A DNA stretch of 64,000 nucleotides from CAKZLS01 sp963786305 (GTDB lineage Bacteria > Pseudomonadota > Alphaproteobacteria > Rhodospirillales > Defluviicoccaceae): contig CAWAYL010000014.1 in NCBI GenBank assembly GCA_963786305.1, positions 372,001 through 436,000 of the forward strand. The letters run 5' to 3'. The first letter of the stretch is position 1. The number at the start of each line of letters is the position of its first letter. This document shows, piece by piece, positions 33,834-42,939 of the stretch. A model generated the notes under the pieces. That model did not search any database and was not told the origin of the DNA. It was given only the letters and a program-made list of their open reading frames with translations. A program made the position numbers and the translations under genes.

Positions 33834-36747
33834 CCAAACATCCACCGGCGAGACCGGGAGCGAGAACGGAAACGGCGGCGGCTTTTCCCCCAGTCGAACG
33901 GCCACGCTTGCCAAGCAACTGGTCGAGACCGTGGCCGGCGAAGTGCGCTTCGATGCCGGTAGCCGGGCGCTGTATGCCACCGACGGCTCCATTTATCGCC
34001 AGGTGCCGATCGGCGTCGTTCTGCCGAAGAGCAAGGAGGACGTTATCCAGACGATGGCCGTCTGCCGCGAACACGGCGCGCCGGTGCTGGCGCGCGGCGG
34101 CGGCACCAGTCTCGCCGGCCAATGCTGCAATACGGCTGTGGTCATGGACATGTCCAAGTATCTCAACGAAATCATCGAGATCGATCCGGAGAACAAGCTG
34201 GCGCGGGTGCAGCCGGGATGCGTGCTGGATTATTTGCGCAACTCGGCCGAGTCCCACAGCCTGACCTTCGGCCCCGACCCCGCGACCCATGCCCACAACA
34301 GCCTCGGCGGCATGATTGGCAACAATTCCTGTGGTATTCATTCGGTGATGGCGGGGCGGACGGCCGACAACGTCCGCCGGCTCGAGGTGCTGACGTACGA
34401 TGGCCTTCGTATGTGGGTGGGACCGACACCGGATGACGAGCTTGAAGCGATCATCCGAGACGGCGGCCGGCGTGGCGAAATTTATCGCCGGCTCAGAGAC
34501 CTGCGCGACGAACACGCGGACCGGATCCGAGCCCGCTATCCGCAAATTCCGCGGCGTGTTTCCGGCTTCAATCTCGACGAATTGCTTCCCGAGAAGGGCT
34601 TCAACGTCGCCCGCGCCCTGGTCGGCTCGGAGGGCACCTGCGTTACCGTGCTCGAGGCGGAACTCGACCTTGTGCACAGTCCGCCGGCGCGCAATCTCCT
34701 TGTGTTGGGATATCCGGATGTGTACCAGGCCGGCGACCATGTACCCGAAATCTTGTCCTGCGGACCGGTCGGTCTGGAAGGAATCGACTCTCACCTGATC
34801 GATTTCATGAAGAAGAAACGTATGCATCCCGAGGACCGGGAACTTCTTCCCGAGGGCGGGGGCTGGCTTTTGGTCGAATTCGGCGGCGAAACGGTCGACG
34901 AGGCTGACGGTAAGGCGCGGGAGCTGATGGAGAAGCTCGCCGAGGGCACCGATCCGCCAACCATGAAACTGTTCGATGATGATGATGAGCGCAAGCAAGT
35001 TTGGGAGATCCGCGAGTCCGGCCTCGGTGCCACGGCCCATGTGCCCGGTATGCCTGAAACCCATCCCGGATGGGAGGATGCCGCCGTTCCCCCCGACAAG
35101 GTCGGCGAATATTTGCGCGATTTCCGCAAGCTTTTGGAGAGCTACGATTATGGCTGTTCTCTTTACGGCCATTTCGGCGACGGCTGCATTCACGTGCGCA
35201 TCGATTTCGATCTCGCCAGCGAGGACGGCGTCCGGCGCTGGCGCCGGTTCATGAACGACGCCGCCGATCTCGTGATTTCATACAACGGCTCGTTGTCCGG
35301 GGAGCACGGTGACGGACAGGTGCGGGCCGAGTTGCTGCCAAAGATGTACGGCTCGGAATTGATCGAGGCGTTTCGCGAGTTCAAAAAAATCTGGGATCCC
35401 GACTGGAAGATGAATCCGGGCAAGGTGATCGACGCCATGCCGATGGACGCCGACCTGCGGGCCGGACCCGGCTTTCATCCCGAAAATCCCGAGACCCAGT
35501 TCGCCTACCGTGAAGAGGGCGATTTTGTTCGCGCCGCCAACCGGTGCGTCGGCGTCGGCAAATGCCGCAATCGAACCGGGAAGGTCATGTGTCCCAGTTA
35601 CCGTGGTACCCTTGAAGAGAAATATTCCACGCGCGGGCGGGCCCGCTTGCTGTTCGAGATGCTGGCGGGGGACCCTCTGACGGACGGGTGGCGGAACAAG
35701 GACGTTCACGATGCCCTCGATCTCTGTCTCGCGTGCAAGGGGTGCAAGAGCGATTGCCCGGTGGACGTCGACATGGCCACCTACAAAGCCGAATTCAATT
35801 ATCATCATTACCAGGGCAGGATGCGCCCGCGCGCCGCCTATTCCATGGGGATGATCGATCTGTGGGCGAGACTCGCGTCGCACGCTCCGCGGCTGGCTAA
35901 TTTCGTGCTCGAGGCACCTGGATTAAGCCGCGTCGCCAAGGCCCTCGGCGGGATTGCCCAGCAAAGGCGCGCGCCGAAGTTCGCCGACGAAACCTTCAAA
36001 CGCTGGTATGCTCGGCGCGGAACCCTCAATCCGGGCGGAGACAAGGTCATCTTGTGGCCGGATACCTTCAACAATTACCTCCATCCGGAGGTCCTGGAAG
36101 CGACCGTCGAGGTTCTCGAGGCGGCCGGGTGCCAGGTCGTTGTTCCGGAAGCAACGCTTTGTTGCGGCCGGGCGCTTTACGCCGAGGGCATGCTCGATCG
36201 CGCCAAGAAACTGCTTCGGGCGATCATCGAGGAACTGGGTGACGGCGAAATGCCGATCGTGGGGGTGGAACCGGCCTGCGTTGCCGCCTTTCGCGACGAG
36301 TTGCTCGGACTTTTCCCCGATGATGCGCGCGCTCGGTCGCTCAGCGGTCGCGCGGTGATGCTGAGCGACTATCTCGTCGAACGGGACTATCGTCCGCCGG
36401 CGCTGAAAGCAAAAGCGGTCGTTCATGCCCATTGCAACCATCATGCGATCATGGGCGTCGCCGGCGAGAAGGAAATTCTGTCGCGCCTGGGGTTGGATGT
36501 CGACTTCCTTGACGCTGGCTGTTGCGGCATGGCGGGAAGCTTCGGTTTCGACGCCAGGAAGTATAACCTTTCCGTGAAGATCGCCGAGCACCAGCTGCTT
36601 CCGGCAATCAGAAATTCGGACGCGGAAACGCTCGTCATCACCAGCGGCTACAGCTGCCGCGAGCAGATCTCTCAACTCACGGACCGCAAACCTCTTCACC
36701 TGGCCGAAGTGCTGAATAGGGCAAGACAACAAGGAACATCGCAATGA
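33826..36747 (+). CDS. GlcD-type FAD + ferredoxin + CCG-domain dehydrogenase (YdiJ-like)
   Basis: 973 residues. N-terminal PCMH FAD domain (LARGGGTSLAGQCCN, FGPDPATHAHNSLGGMIGNN) and C-terminal FAD-oxidase lobe (YGHFGDGCIHVRIDF, SGEHGDGQVR). Two [4Fe-4S] ferredoxin-like motifs near residues 570-660 (CVGVGKCRN, CLACKGCKSDCPVD) are followed by a heterodisulfide-reductase-type CCG region (CCGRALYAEG, AHCNHHA, CCGMAGSFGF). Such proteins oxidise 2-hydroxy acids (lactate, glycolate, 2-hydroxyglutarate) and reduce a quinone or cytochrome. It overlaps the fusion gene by eight bases, so it probably acts in the same pathway. Confidence 0.82.
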   Translation: MFDQTSTGETGSENGNGGGFSPSRTATLAKQLVETVAGEVRFDAGSRALYATDGSIYRQVPIGVVLPKSKEDVIQTMAVCREHGAPVLARGGGTSLAGQCCNTAVVMDMSKYLNEIIEIDPENKLARVQPGCVLDYLRNSAESHSLTFGPDPATHAHNSLGGMIGNNSCGIHSVMAGRTADNVRRLEVLTYDGLRMWVGPTPDDELEAIIRDGGRRGEIYRRLRDLRDEHADRIRARYPQIPRRVSGFNLDELLPEKGFNVARALVGSEGTCVTVLEAELDLVHSPPARNLLVLGYPDVYQAGDHVPEILSCGPVGLEGIDSHLIDFMKKKRMHPEDRELLPEGGGWLLVEFGGETVDEADGKARELMEKLAEGTDPPTMKLFDDDDERKQVWEIRESGLGATAHVPGMPETHPGWEDAAVPPDKVGEYLRDFRKLLESYDYGCSLYGHFGDGCIHVRIDFDLASEDGVRRWRRFMNDAADLVISYNGSLSGEHGDGQVRAELLPKMYGSELIEAFREFKKIWDPDWKMNPGKVIDAMPMDADLRAGPGFHPENPETQFAYREEGDFVRAANRCVGVGKCRNRTGKVMCPSYRGTLEEKYSTRGRARLLFEMLAGDPLTDGWRNKDVHDALDLCLACKGCKSDCPVDVDMATYKAEFNYHHYQGRMRPRAAYSMGMIDLWARLASHAPRLANFVLEAPGLSRVAKALGGIAQQRRAPKFADETFKRWYARRGTLNPGGDKVILWPDTFNNYLHPEVLEATVEVLEAAGCQVVVPEATLCCGRALYAEGMLDRAKKLLRAIIEELGDGEMPIVGVEPACVAAFRDELLGLFPDDARARSLSGRAVMLSDYLVERDYRPPALKAKAVVHAHCNHHAIMGVAGEKEILSRLGLDVDFLDAGCCGMAGSFGFDARKYNLSVKIAEHQLLPAIRNSDAETLVITSGYSCREQISQLTDRKPLHLAEVLNRARQQGTSQ

Positions 36748-37121
36748 CACAAGCAATCGGTCGCGGGCTGTGGGCTATCGCCGAGGGCTATATCCCCTCG
36801 AACAGTCACGGACCGGAAGGCGCGATGACCAGCCACGAGACGGCGTGCATTCTCAACGCGAACGATGCGGAAGCCCATGTGACGATCACAATTTTCTTTT
36901 CCGACAGGGAGCCGGCGGGCCCCTACCGGTTTGTGGTGGAGCCTCGCCGCACGGCGCACGTGCGCTTCAACGATTTGCAGGATCCGGAGCCCATTCCGCG
37001 GGATACGGACTATTCCGCCGTTATCGAGTCCGACGTTCGGATCGTGGTGCAACACACCCGCTTGGATTCGCGGCAAAGCGAACTGGCCCTTATTTCAACG
37101 ATCGCCTACCCTGGCGAATAG
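36744..37121 (+). CDS. Sensory rhodopsin transducer-like protein (ASRT family)
   Basis: 125 residues covering the whole family domain: GLWAIAEGYIPSNSHGPEGAM, HETACILNANDAEAHVTITI, FFSDREPAGPYRF, RRTAHVRFNDLQDPEPIP and IVVQHTRLDSRQSE. The family is named after the soluble transducer of Anabaena sensory rhodopsin, but most members occur without a rhodopsin; the fold is a small beta barrel that may bind carbohydrate or DNA. It overlaps the dehydrogenase gene by four bases, so it is coupled to the oxidation operon. No rhodopsin gene is present. Confidence 0.8.
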   Translation: MTQAIGRGLWAIAEGYIPSNSHGPEGAMTSHETACILNANDAEAHVTITIFFSDREPAGPYRFVVEPRRTAHVRFNDLQDPEPIPRDTDYSAVIESDVRIVVQHTRLDSRQSELALISTIAYPGE

Positions 37122-37169
37122 AACGCGCACGAACCCCCGCATGAATTCGGCGCGCGCCAATCAATTGCA

Positions 37170-38462
37170 TCAGGATCGGACGTCATCAGCCGTTTTTTCC
37201 TGCTTTTCGCCGGACACCCGCGCGGCGACGCGTTCGATCGTCAAGCCCTGGACAACGATGGAGAAGACGACGACGGCGTAGCAGGCCGTCAAGATCACGC
37301 TCTTATGAGGTGAATCCGGCACCGACAACGCAAGAGCGACCGAGATACCGCCGTGCAGGCCGCCCCAAATCATGAACGGGATCGTCCCTTTCGGGCGATC
37401 GGTGAAGATCTCAAGGCCGACGAGAGGAACCGATATGCTGACCGCGCGCGCGAACAGCACCAGCGGAATGGCGATCAGCGACGCTAGCACTTCGCCGCGC
37501 GTGTACTCAATCGCCAGCAATTCGAACCCGATGATCACGAACAGCACCGAATTCAGGATCTCGTCGATCACCGACCAGAACCGCAACACATGTTCCGTAG
37601 TCCGTTCGCTCATGGCGAATTGGGTGCCATGATTGCCGATAAATATGCCGGCAACGACCACGGCGAGCGGCCCCGAAACGTGCAGACGCAGTGCAAGCGC
37701 ATAGATCACGCTGACCAACGCGAGGGTGATCAGGACTTCGAGATCGTGTTCGTCGATGCCGCGGAGCACCAGATACGCCGCGTAGCCGCATGCGAAGCCG
37801 AGGGCCAGACCGCCTCCAGCCTCCAACAGAAAAAGCTGTACGCCCTCCGCGACCCCCATGTCGCCCTCGCCGGTCGCCACGGCGACGGTGATGGTGAAGA
37901 TCACGATGGCAACGCCGTCATTGAACAGGCTCTCGCCGGTTATCATGGTCGTAAAGGAGGTCGGCAGGCCGAGCTTGCGCAGGATCGCGAGCACGGCCAC
38001 CGGATCCGTGGGCGCGATAACCGCTCCAAACACGAAGCAGTAGACGAGCGGGAGTTCGATCCCCACCAGTGGAAACAAATACCAGGCACCCGCCGCCACC
38101 AAGCCGACGGAAATCAGAACCCCCAGGGTCGCCAGCGTCAGTACCGACAATTTTCTCTGGAGCAGATCGGGAAGGTTGACGTTAAGCGCGCCCGCGAACA
38201 GCAGGAAGCTCAACAGGCCTTCCAGGAGCACGGCCGAGAAATCGATCCTCGACAGGAGACCCTCCGCCAGGTTCTGTACGCCCCAGCCGGGCAAGAACGC
38301 ATGCGCGGCAAGGATGACGAGCGACACGGCGAGGGCGATAACCACGAGGCCGACGGTATGCGGCAGGCCCAACAGGCGATGGTTGAGATAGCCGAAAGTG
38401 GCCGCCGCCAGGAACAGGAGCGCAAGAACATCGAGAAAGAATTCCGCACCGCTCGCCGCCAC
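37170..38462 (-). CDS. CPA1-type sodium/proton antiporter
   Basis: 430 residues with about 12 membrane segments. Motifs: LLFAGALNVNLPDLL, FGAVIAPTDPVAVLAIL and TMITGESLFNDGVAIVIFT with the ion-binding Asp, and GGLHGGISVALAL. Exchanges Na+ or K+ for protons across the inner membrane. It is convergent with the operon to its left and divergent from the GH15 gene. Confidence 0.85.
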   Translation of the reverse strand: MAASGAEFFLDVLALLFLAAATFGYLNHRLLGLPHTVGLVVIALAVSLVILAAHAFLPGWGVQNLAEGLLSRIDFSAVLLEGLLSFLLFAGALNVNLPDLLQRKLSVLTLATLGVLISVGLVAAGAWYLFPLVGIELPLVYCFVFGAVIAPTDPVAVLAILRKLGLPTSFTTMITGESLFNDGVAIVIFTITVAVATGEGDMGVAEGVQLFLLEAGGGLALGFACGYAAYLVLRGIDEHDLEVLITLALVSVIYALALRLHVSGPLAVVVAGIFIGNHGTQFAMSERTTEHVLRFWSVIDEILNSVLFVIIGFELLAIEYTRGEVLASLIAIPLVLFARAVSISVPLVGLEIFTDRPKGTIPFMIWGGLHGGISVALALSVPDSPHKSVILTACYAVVVFSIVVQGLTIERVAARVSGEKQEKTADDVRS

Positions 38463-38666
38463 CGGTCACTCCCTCTGATGATATCCGTTACGCAAGAACA
38501 CCGACTGGCTGCCAACCAGCCGCAGAACATCCTGACAGGGTCGCGCATTTGACACCCTTATCCTGTGTTAATGCCGCTGGACCGATGCCGCGATAGGTTC
38601 AACGTACGCGGAAGCGAGTTAACAATAATCCATGCAAATCGGGCGCTTGACGCCGAGGGGATTGCT

Positions 38667-40504
38667 TTGACAGCGCGGACGGTGTGCCCGGCGATTTCCG
38701 ATTATGCGATCATCGGCGACTGCCGAACGGCGGCGCTGGTTTCCCGCCAGGGCTCGATCGACTGGCTTTGCCTCCCCGGTTTCAGCAGCAATTCCGTGTT
38801 CGCCGCGATTCTGGATCCGCACGCAGGGGGATGTTTCAGCATCACTCCCGACGCCCTCACGCATACCGAGCGGCGATACCTGCCTCACACGGCCGTTCTG
38901 GAGACGACCTTCACCACTGAAACGGGGCGACTCCGGGTGACCGATTTCGTGCCCATTCCCGACGGGTCGGTGTCGGTGCTGCAGCCCGATCGCGAAATCA
39001 TCCGTATCGTCGAGGCGATCAGCGGTTCTCCCATCCGCGCGCGTCATGCTACCAACCCCGTCCGGACTACGCGAAGGTGCGTCCCCGCTTGCGCCGGCGC
39101 GGGCCCGGCGCCTGGATCTGCGGCGACCGCCGCGACGCGTTTCTGCTGCTCTCTGATGCGTCGCTCGCGCTCGACGACGCATCGTCGGCGGTAACCGGCG
39201 AGCTTCAGCTTTCCGAGGGCGAGAAGCGCTATTTCTCGATGAGCTACGCGCATGCGAGCCCGATCGTCTATCCGGGAACCGCGGACGACATCGCCGAGCG
39301 TCTTGACGCGACCGTGCGCTGGTGGAGGCGTTGGAGCGAACAGTGCCGTTACGAGGGTGCCTACGAGGAACCGGTCCGGCGTAGCGTGCTCACCCTGAAG
39401 CTGCTCAGCAACGCTCTTTCCGGCGCGGTGATCGCCGCGCCGACGGCGTCGCTTCCGGAAAACATCGGCGGCGGCCGGAACTGGGATTACCGTTATTGCT
39501 GGCTGCGCGACGCCTCGCTGACGCTCAATGCCTTCGTCGAACTGGGCTACGTGGCCGGAGGGTCAGGCGTTCGTGGACTGGCTTATTCAATCGACCCGTC
39601 TGACATCGCCGGAACTCCAGGTCATGTACGATATGTATGGCAACACCGATCTTGATGAGCAGCATTTGCGGCACCTCGCCGGCTATCGCGGCTCGCGGCC
39701 GGTTCGCATGGGCAACGGCGCGGCCGATCAGCTTCAACTCGACGTGTACGGCCAGGTGACACTCGCCGCTTACGACCTGTTGCGGCGCGGCGGTCAACTG
39801 GACTCGACCGAACTGCGTCTGCTTGCCGGTTTCGGCGGGGTCGTCCTGCGGCGGTGGCAGGAACCCGACGAAGGAATCTGGGAGTACCGCAACGGCCGTC
39901 GCCACAACACCTATTCAAAGGTGATGTGTTGGGCGGTCCTGGATCGCCTGATCCGTCTGCACGACGACAACGTCGTCGATATTTCGCGGGAGCGGTTTGT
40001 CGAAGGGCGCGAGGCCATCCGCCGAAGCATCGAGCGGTACGGCTACGACGAGGTGCTCGGCAGCTACGTCGGCGACTTCGCCGGCGACACCATGGATGCC
40101 GCGCTCCTGTTGATGGCGCGATGCCGCTATGTCGAACCCCGGCGATCCCAGAATGCGCGGCACTTACGATCGTCTCGAGCAAGCAGATCGGCCGGAACGG
40201 CTTGATTTATCGCTATCCCGTCGGTTCGGACGGGATCGACGAGCCCGAGGGCGCCTTCGGCGCTTGCAGCTTCTGGGCGGCGGAGTACCTGGCTCGCCGC
40301 GGCGATCTCGGCCAGGCGCGCGACAGGTTCGACCATCTCCTGAGCCTGGCGAATGACGTCGGTCTTTTCTCGGAAGAGATCGATCCCGACACCGGCGCGG
40401 CGCTCGGCAATTTCCCGCAGGCGTTCTCGCACAGCGGCTTGATCAACGCCGCGCTCGCCATCGACCGCGCGGAGCGCAACGAAGGGGCGGGATCATGCGC
40501 CTGA
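38667..40504 (+). CDS. GH15 glucoamylase/trehalase-like glycoside hydrolase (four frame breaks)
   Basis: About 610 residues when joined. N-terminal beta-sandwich (SDYAIIGDCRTAALVSRQGSI, DWLCLPGFSSNSVFAAILD) and an alpha/alpha toroid (ENIGGGRNWDYRYCWLRDAS with the catalytic region, MYDMYGNTDLDEQHL, GIWEYRNGRRHNTYSKVMCW, FPQAFSHSGLINAAL). Frame changes near 39048 (one base lost), 39556 (extra G), 40138 (extra C) and 40165 (extra base). TTG 38667 is chosen for GAGGGG at 38654-38659 and because family members start shortly before SDYAIIGDC. Acts on alpha-glucosidic bonds; substrate unknown. Confidence 0.75.
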
Positions 40505-40514
40505 TCGAAGCGAC

Positions 40515-40999
40515 ATGGCCGCATCATCGACAGCATCCTTCTGTGGGGCCTGGTGGCGTCAGGCGCCATGGCCACTCTGCTCGAGATGAGCCGCGCCTGG
40601 GGGATCTCGCGGATGAGCCTGCCCTTCGTCTTCGGAGCGATGGTGTCCAGCCGGCGCGACCGCATCGCCGTCTTCGGCTTCGCCATGTATTTCGCCGGCG
40701 GCCTGTTGTTCGCCTATGGCTATGCCCTCTTGTTCATCAGTCTCGGCTGGGCCACTTGGTGGCTGGGCGCCATCGTCGGCGTTTTGCACGGCGTGTTCCT
40801 GCTGGCGGTGTTTCTGCCATCGCTGCCGGCGATTCACCCGCGGATGGCGGCCAGCTACGATGGTCCGGTTTCCACGGAGCCGGCTCGAGCCGCCCGGATT
40901 TTTCGGTCTGAATTACGGTCGGCGCACCCCCTGGTGACGCTCGCCGCCCAAGCCGTTTACGGCGCGATCCTGGGCGCCTTTCTTCCGATTGGAGGTTGA
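40515..40999 (+). CDS. Four-helix membrane protein of unknown function
   Basis: About 161 residues with hydrophobic stretches SILLWGLVASGAMATLLE, AVFGFAMYFAGGLLFAYGYALLFISLGWA, GVLHGVFLLAVFLPSL and VTLAAQAVYGAILGAFL. The body is open from 40523; ATG 40515 connects to it only if one base is missing in the GCC run near 40520, giving MARIIDSILLWGL. It overlaps no neighbour and ends three bases before the SDR start. I recall similar proteins next to GH15 and SDR genes but know no function. Confidence 0.6.
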
Positions 41000-41001
41000 T
41001 C

Positions 41002-42010
41002 ATGTCCGAACGGTCTCGCGTCGTCGTTATCACCGGGGCATCGGCCGGCGTCGGCAGGGCGGCGGCGCTCGCATTCGCGAAACAGGGCGACCGGGTCGGT
41101 CTCATCGCCCGAAGCATGGACGGTCTCAAGAGCGCGAGCGACGAAATTGCCGCCGCCGGCGGCACGTCGTTCGCGCATGCCGCCGACGTCTCCAATCCCG
41201 ACGAACTTCGGCGCGCCGCCGACGCCATCGAAGAGGCGCTCGGCCCGATCGACGTTTGGGTCAACAACGCGATGGTCGACGATCCTCGCCCCGATAGCGG
41301 AGCTGCAACCCGAAGAGGTGCGCCGCGTCACCGAGGTGACCTATCTCGGAACCGTTCACGGAACGATGATCGCGCTGGAGCGCATGCGCGAGCGGGGCAA
41401 GGGCCGGATCATCCAGGTCGGCTCGGCGCTCGCCTACCGTTCCGTGCCGCTTCAGGCGCCGTATTGCGCCGCAAAAGCGGCGATCCGCGGATTTACCAAC
41501 TCGCTTGCGCTGCGAGTTGATCTATCAGAAGAGCCCCATATCGCTGACGGTCGTCCACATGCCCGCCCTCAATACGCCTCAGTTTTCCTGGGCGCGCACC
41601 CGCTTCAAGCGGCACCCGCAGCCGGTTCCGCCGATTTTCCAGCCCGAGGTCGCCGGCCGGGCGATCGTGTTCGCGAGCAAGCATTCCCGGCGCGAGATCT
41701 GGGTCGGATTTCTCGACGGTGCAGGCCATCCTCGGCAACCGTATCGCGCCGGCTCTGCTGGACCGGATGATGAGCAAAAAGGCCTGGGACGGACAGTTTA
41801 CCGACGCGGAGATCGCCGCCGACCGGCCGGACAATCTGTTCGTCCCGGTCGACGGTCTGCATCAATACCCACGGCGCGTTCGACGATCGCGCCAAGCCGA
41901 ATAGCGCCAGTTCTGGTTCGAACGACATCGTTTGATGGAAGCGGCGGGGGTGTTGCTTGTGCTCATTGTGTTCGCGATTATCGCCGTGATCGCCGCAGTG
42001 GATTTGGTGA
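41002..42010 (+). CDS. Short-chain dehydrogenase/reductase with C-terminal membrane segment (several frame breaks)
   Basis: About 335 residues when joined. Rossmann motif VVVITGASAGVGRAAALAFA, VNNAM, then APIAELQPEEVRRVTEVTYLG, SALAYRSVPLQAPYCAAKAA (YxxxK), VHMPALNTPQFSWARTRF, AILGNRIAPALLDRMM, THGAFDDRAKPNSA, FWFERHRLMEAAG and a hydrophobic tail VLLVLIVFAIIAVIAAV. Extra bases lie near 41277, 41506, 41711 and 41865 and a lost base near 41907. The end is placed at TGA 42008-42010, overlapping the cyoA ATG; this needs one more shift. Substrate unknown. GGAGG precedes ATG 41002. Confidence 0.68.
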
Positions 42011-42939
42011 TGGTCAGACGGCTCATCCATGTCTTGTCTGCATGCTGTTGCAGGGCTGCGGGTCCGAGAGACATCTCTTTTCTCGACCCGGAGGGCCCGG
42101 TCGCCGCCGCGCAGCGCTGGCACTTCCTCGAGATCATCGCGCTGGTGATGATCGTCGTCCTGCCGGTGCTGGTCCTGACGCCGCTGATCGCTTGGCGCTA
42201 TCGCCGCACCAACGAAGCGTCGCGCTACACCCCGAAATGGAGTTTTTCCCGGCCTCTTGGAATTCGTAATCTGGGGCGTTCCGATAGCCATCGTCGCGGT
42301 CCTTGCCGTGCTCCTGTGGCGCGACACCCAAGCGCTCGATCCGTATCTCGCCACTTCAAGCGGACAAGCCGCCGTTGCATGTCCAGGTGGTCGGGCTCGA
42401 CTGGAAATGGCTGTTCATTTACCCCGATGAAGGCATCGCCACCGTCGGCGAACTGGCCTTTCCCGCGGATCGCCCCCTCGCCTTCGAACTGACCACCGAC
42501 ACGGTCATGCAGTCCTTCTTCATTCCCGCGCTCGGCAGCCAGATCTACGCGATGGCGGGCATGGTGACCAAGCTGCATCTGGCTGCCCGCGGCCCCGGCC
42601 GCTTCAAGGGCGAAAACACCCAGTTCAACGGAAAGGGTTTTCACAAGCAGAAATTCACCGCCGTCGCCATGCCGCCGGGCGAGTTCGACTGGGTGGGTCG
42701 AGACGGTGCGCTCGACTGGCATCGCGCTGGACGAGGCGACCTATCGCGTGCTCGCCCGACGGAGCACGCCGGAGGCGGCGCACGAGACGCTCGGGCACCC
42801 CCGCCATGCCGCGCAATGTCTGTATTTCAGGGATGTCCCGCCGGATCTGTTTGCTTCGATCGTCGACCACGCTACCGCCGACGGCCTGACACGGATGCAG
42901 GACCTTCTCGGCGGGACGCACGCCGATGACGTGGATTGA
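42010..42939 (+). CDS. cyoA: Cytochrome bo-type quinol oxidase subunit II (frame breaks)
   Basis: About 308 residues when joined. Lipobox LLQGC near the N-terminus, two membrane segments (FLEIIALVMIVVLPVLVLTPLIAW, EFVIWGVPIAIVAVLAVLLW), then the CyoA domain: LHVQVVGLDWKWLFIYPDEGIA, TTDTVMQSFFIPALGSQIYAM and FHKQKFTAVAMPPGEFD. CuA ligands are absent, so electrons come from quinol, not cytochrome c. Frame changes near 42044, 42080, 42258, 42347 and 42695; four of five are one extra base. The start at 42010 is inferred from the lipoprotein signal. The C-terminus TYRVLARRSTPEAAHET and later residues is intact. Confidence 0.78.

Noticed and set aside
42010..42939. Cytochrome c oxidase subunit II (CuA type)
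   Set aside because: The CuA cysteine/histidine motif is missing and the sequence matches the CyoA quinol oxidase pattern.
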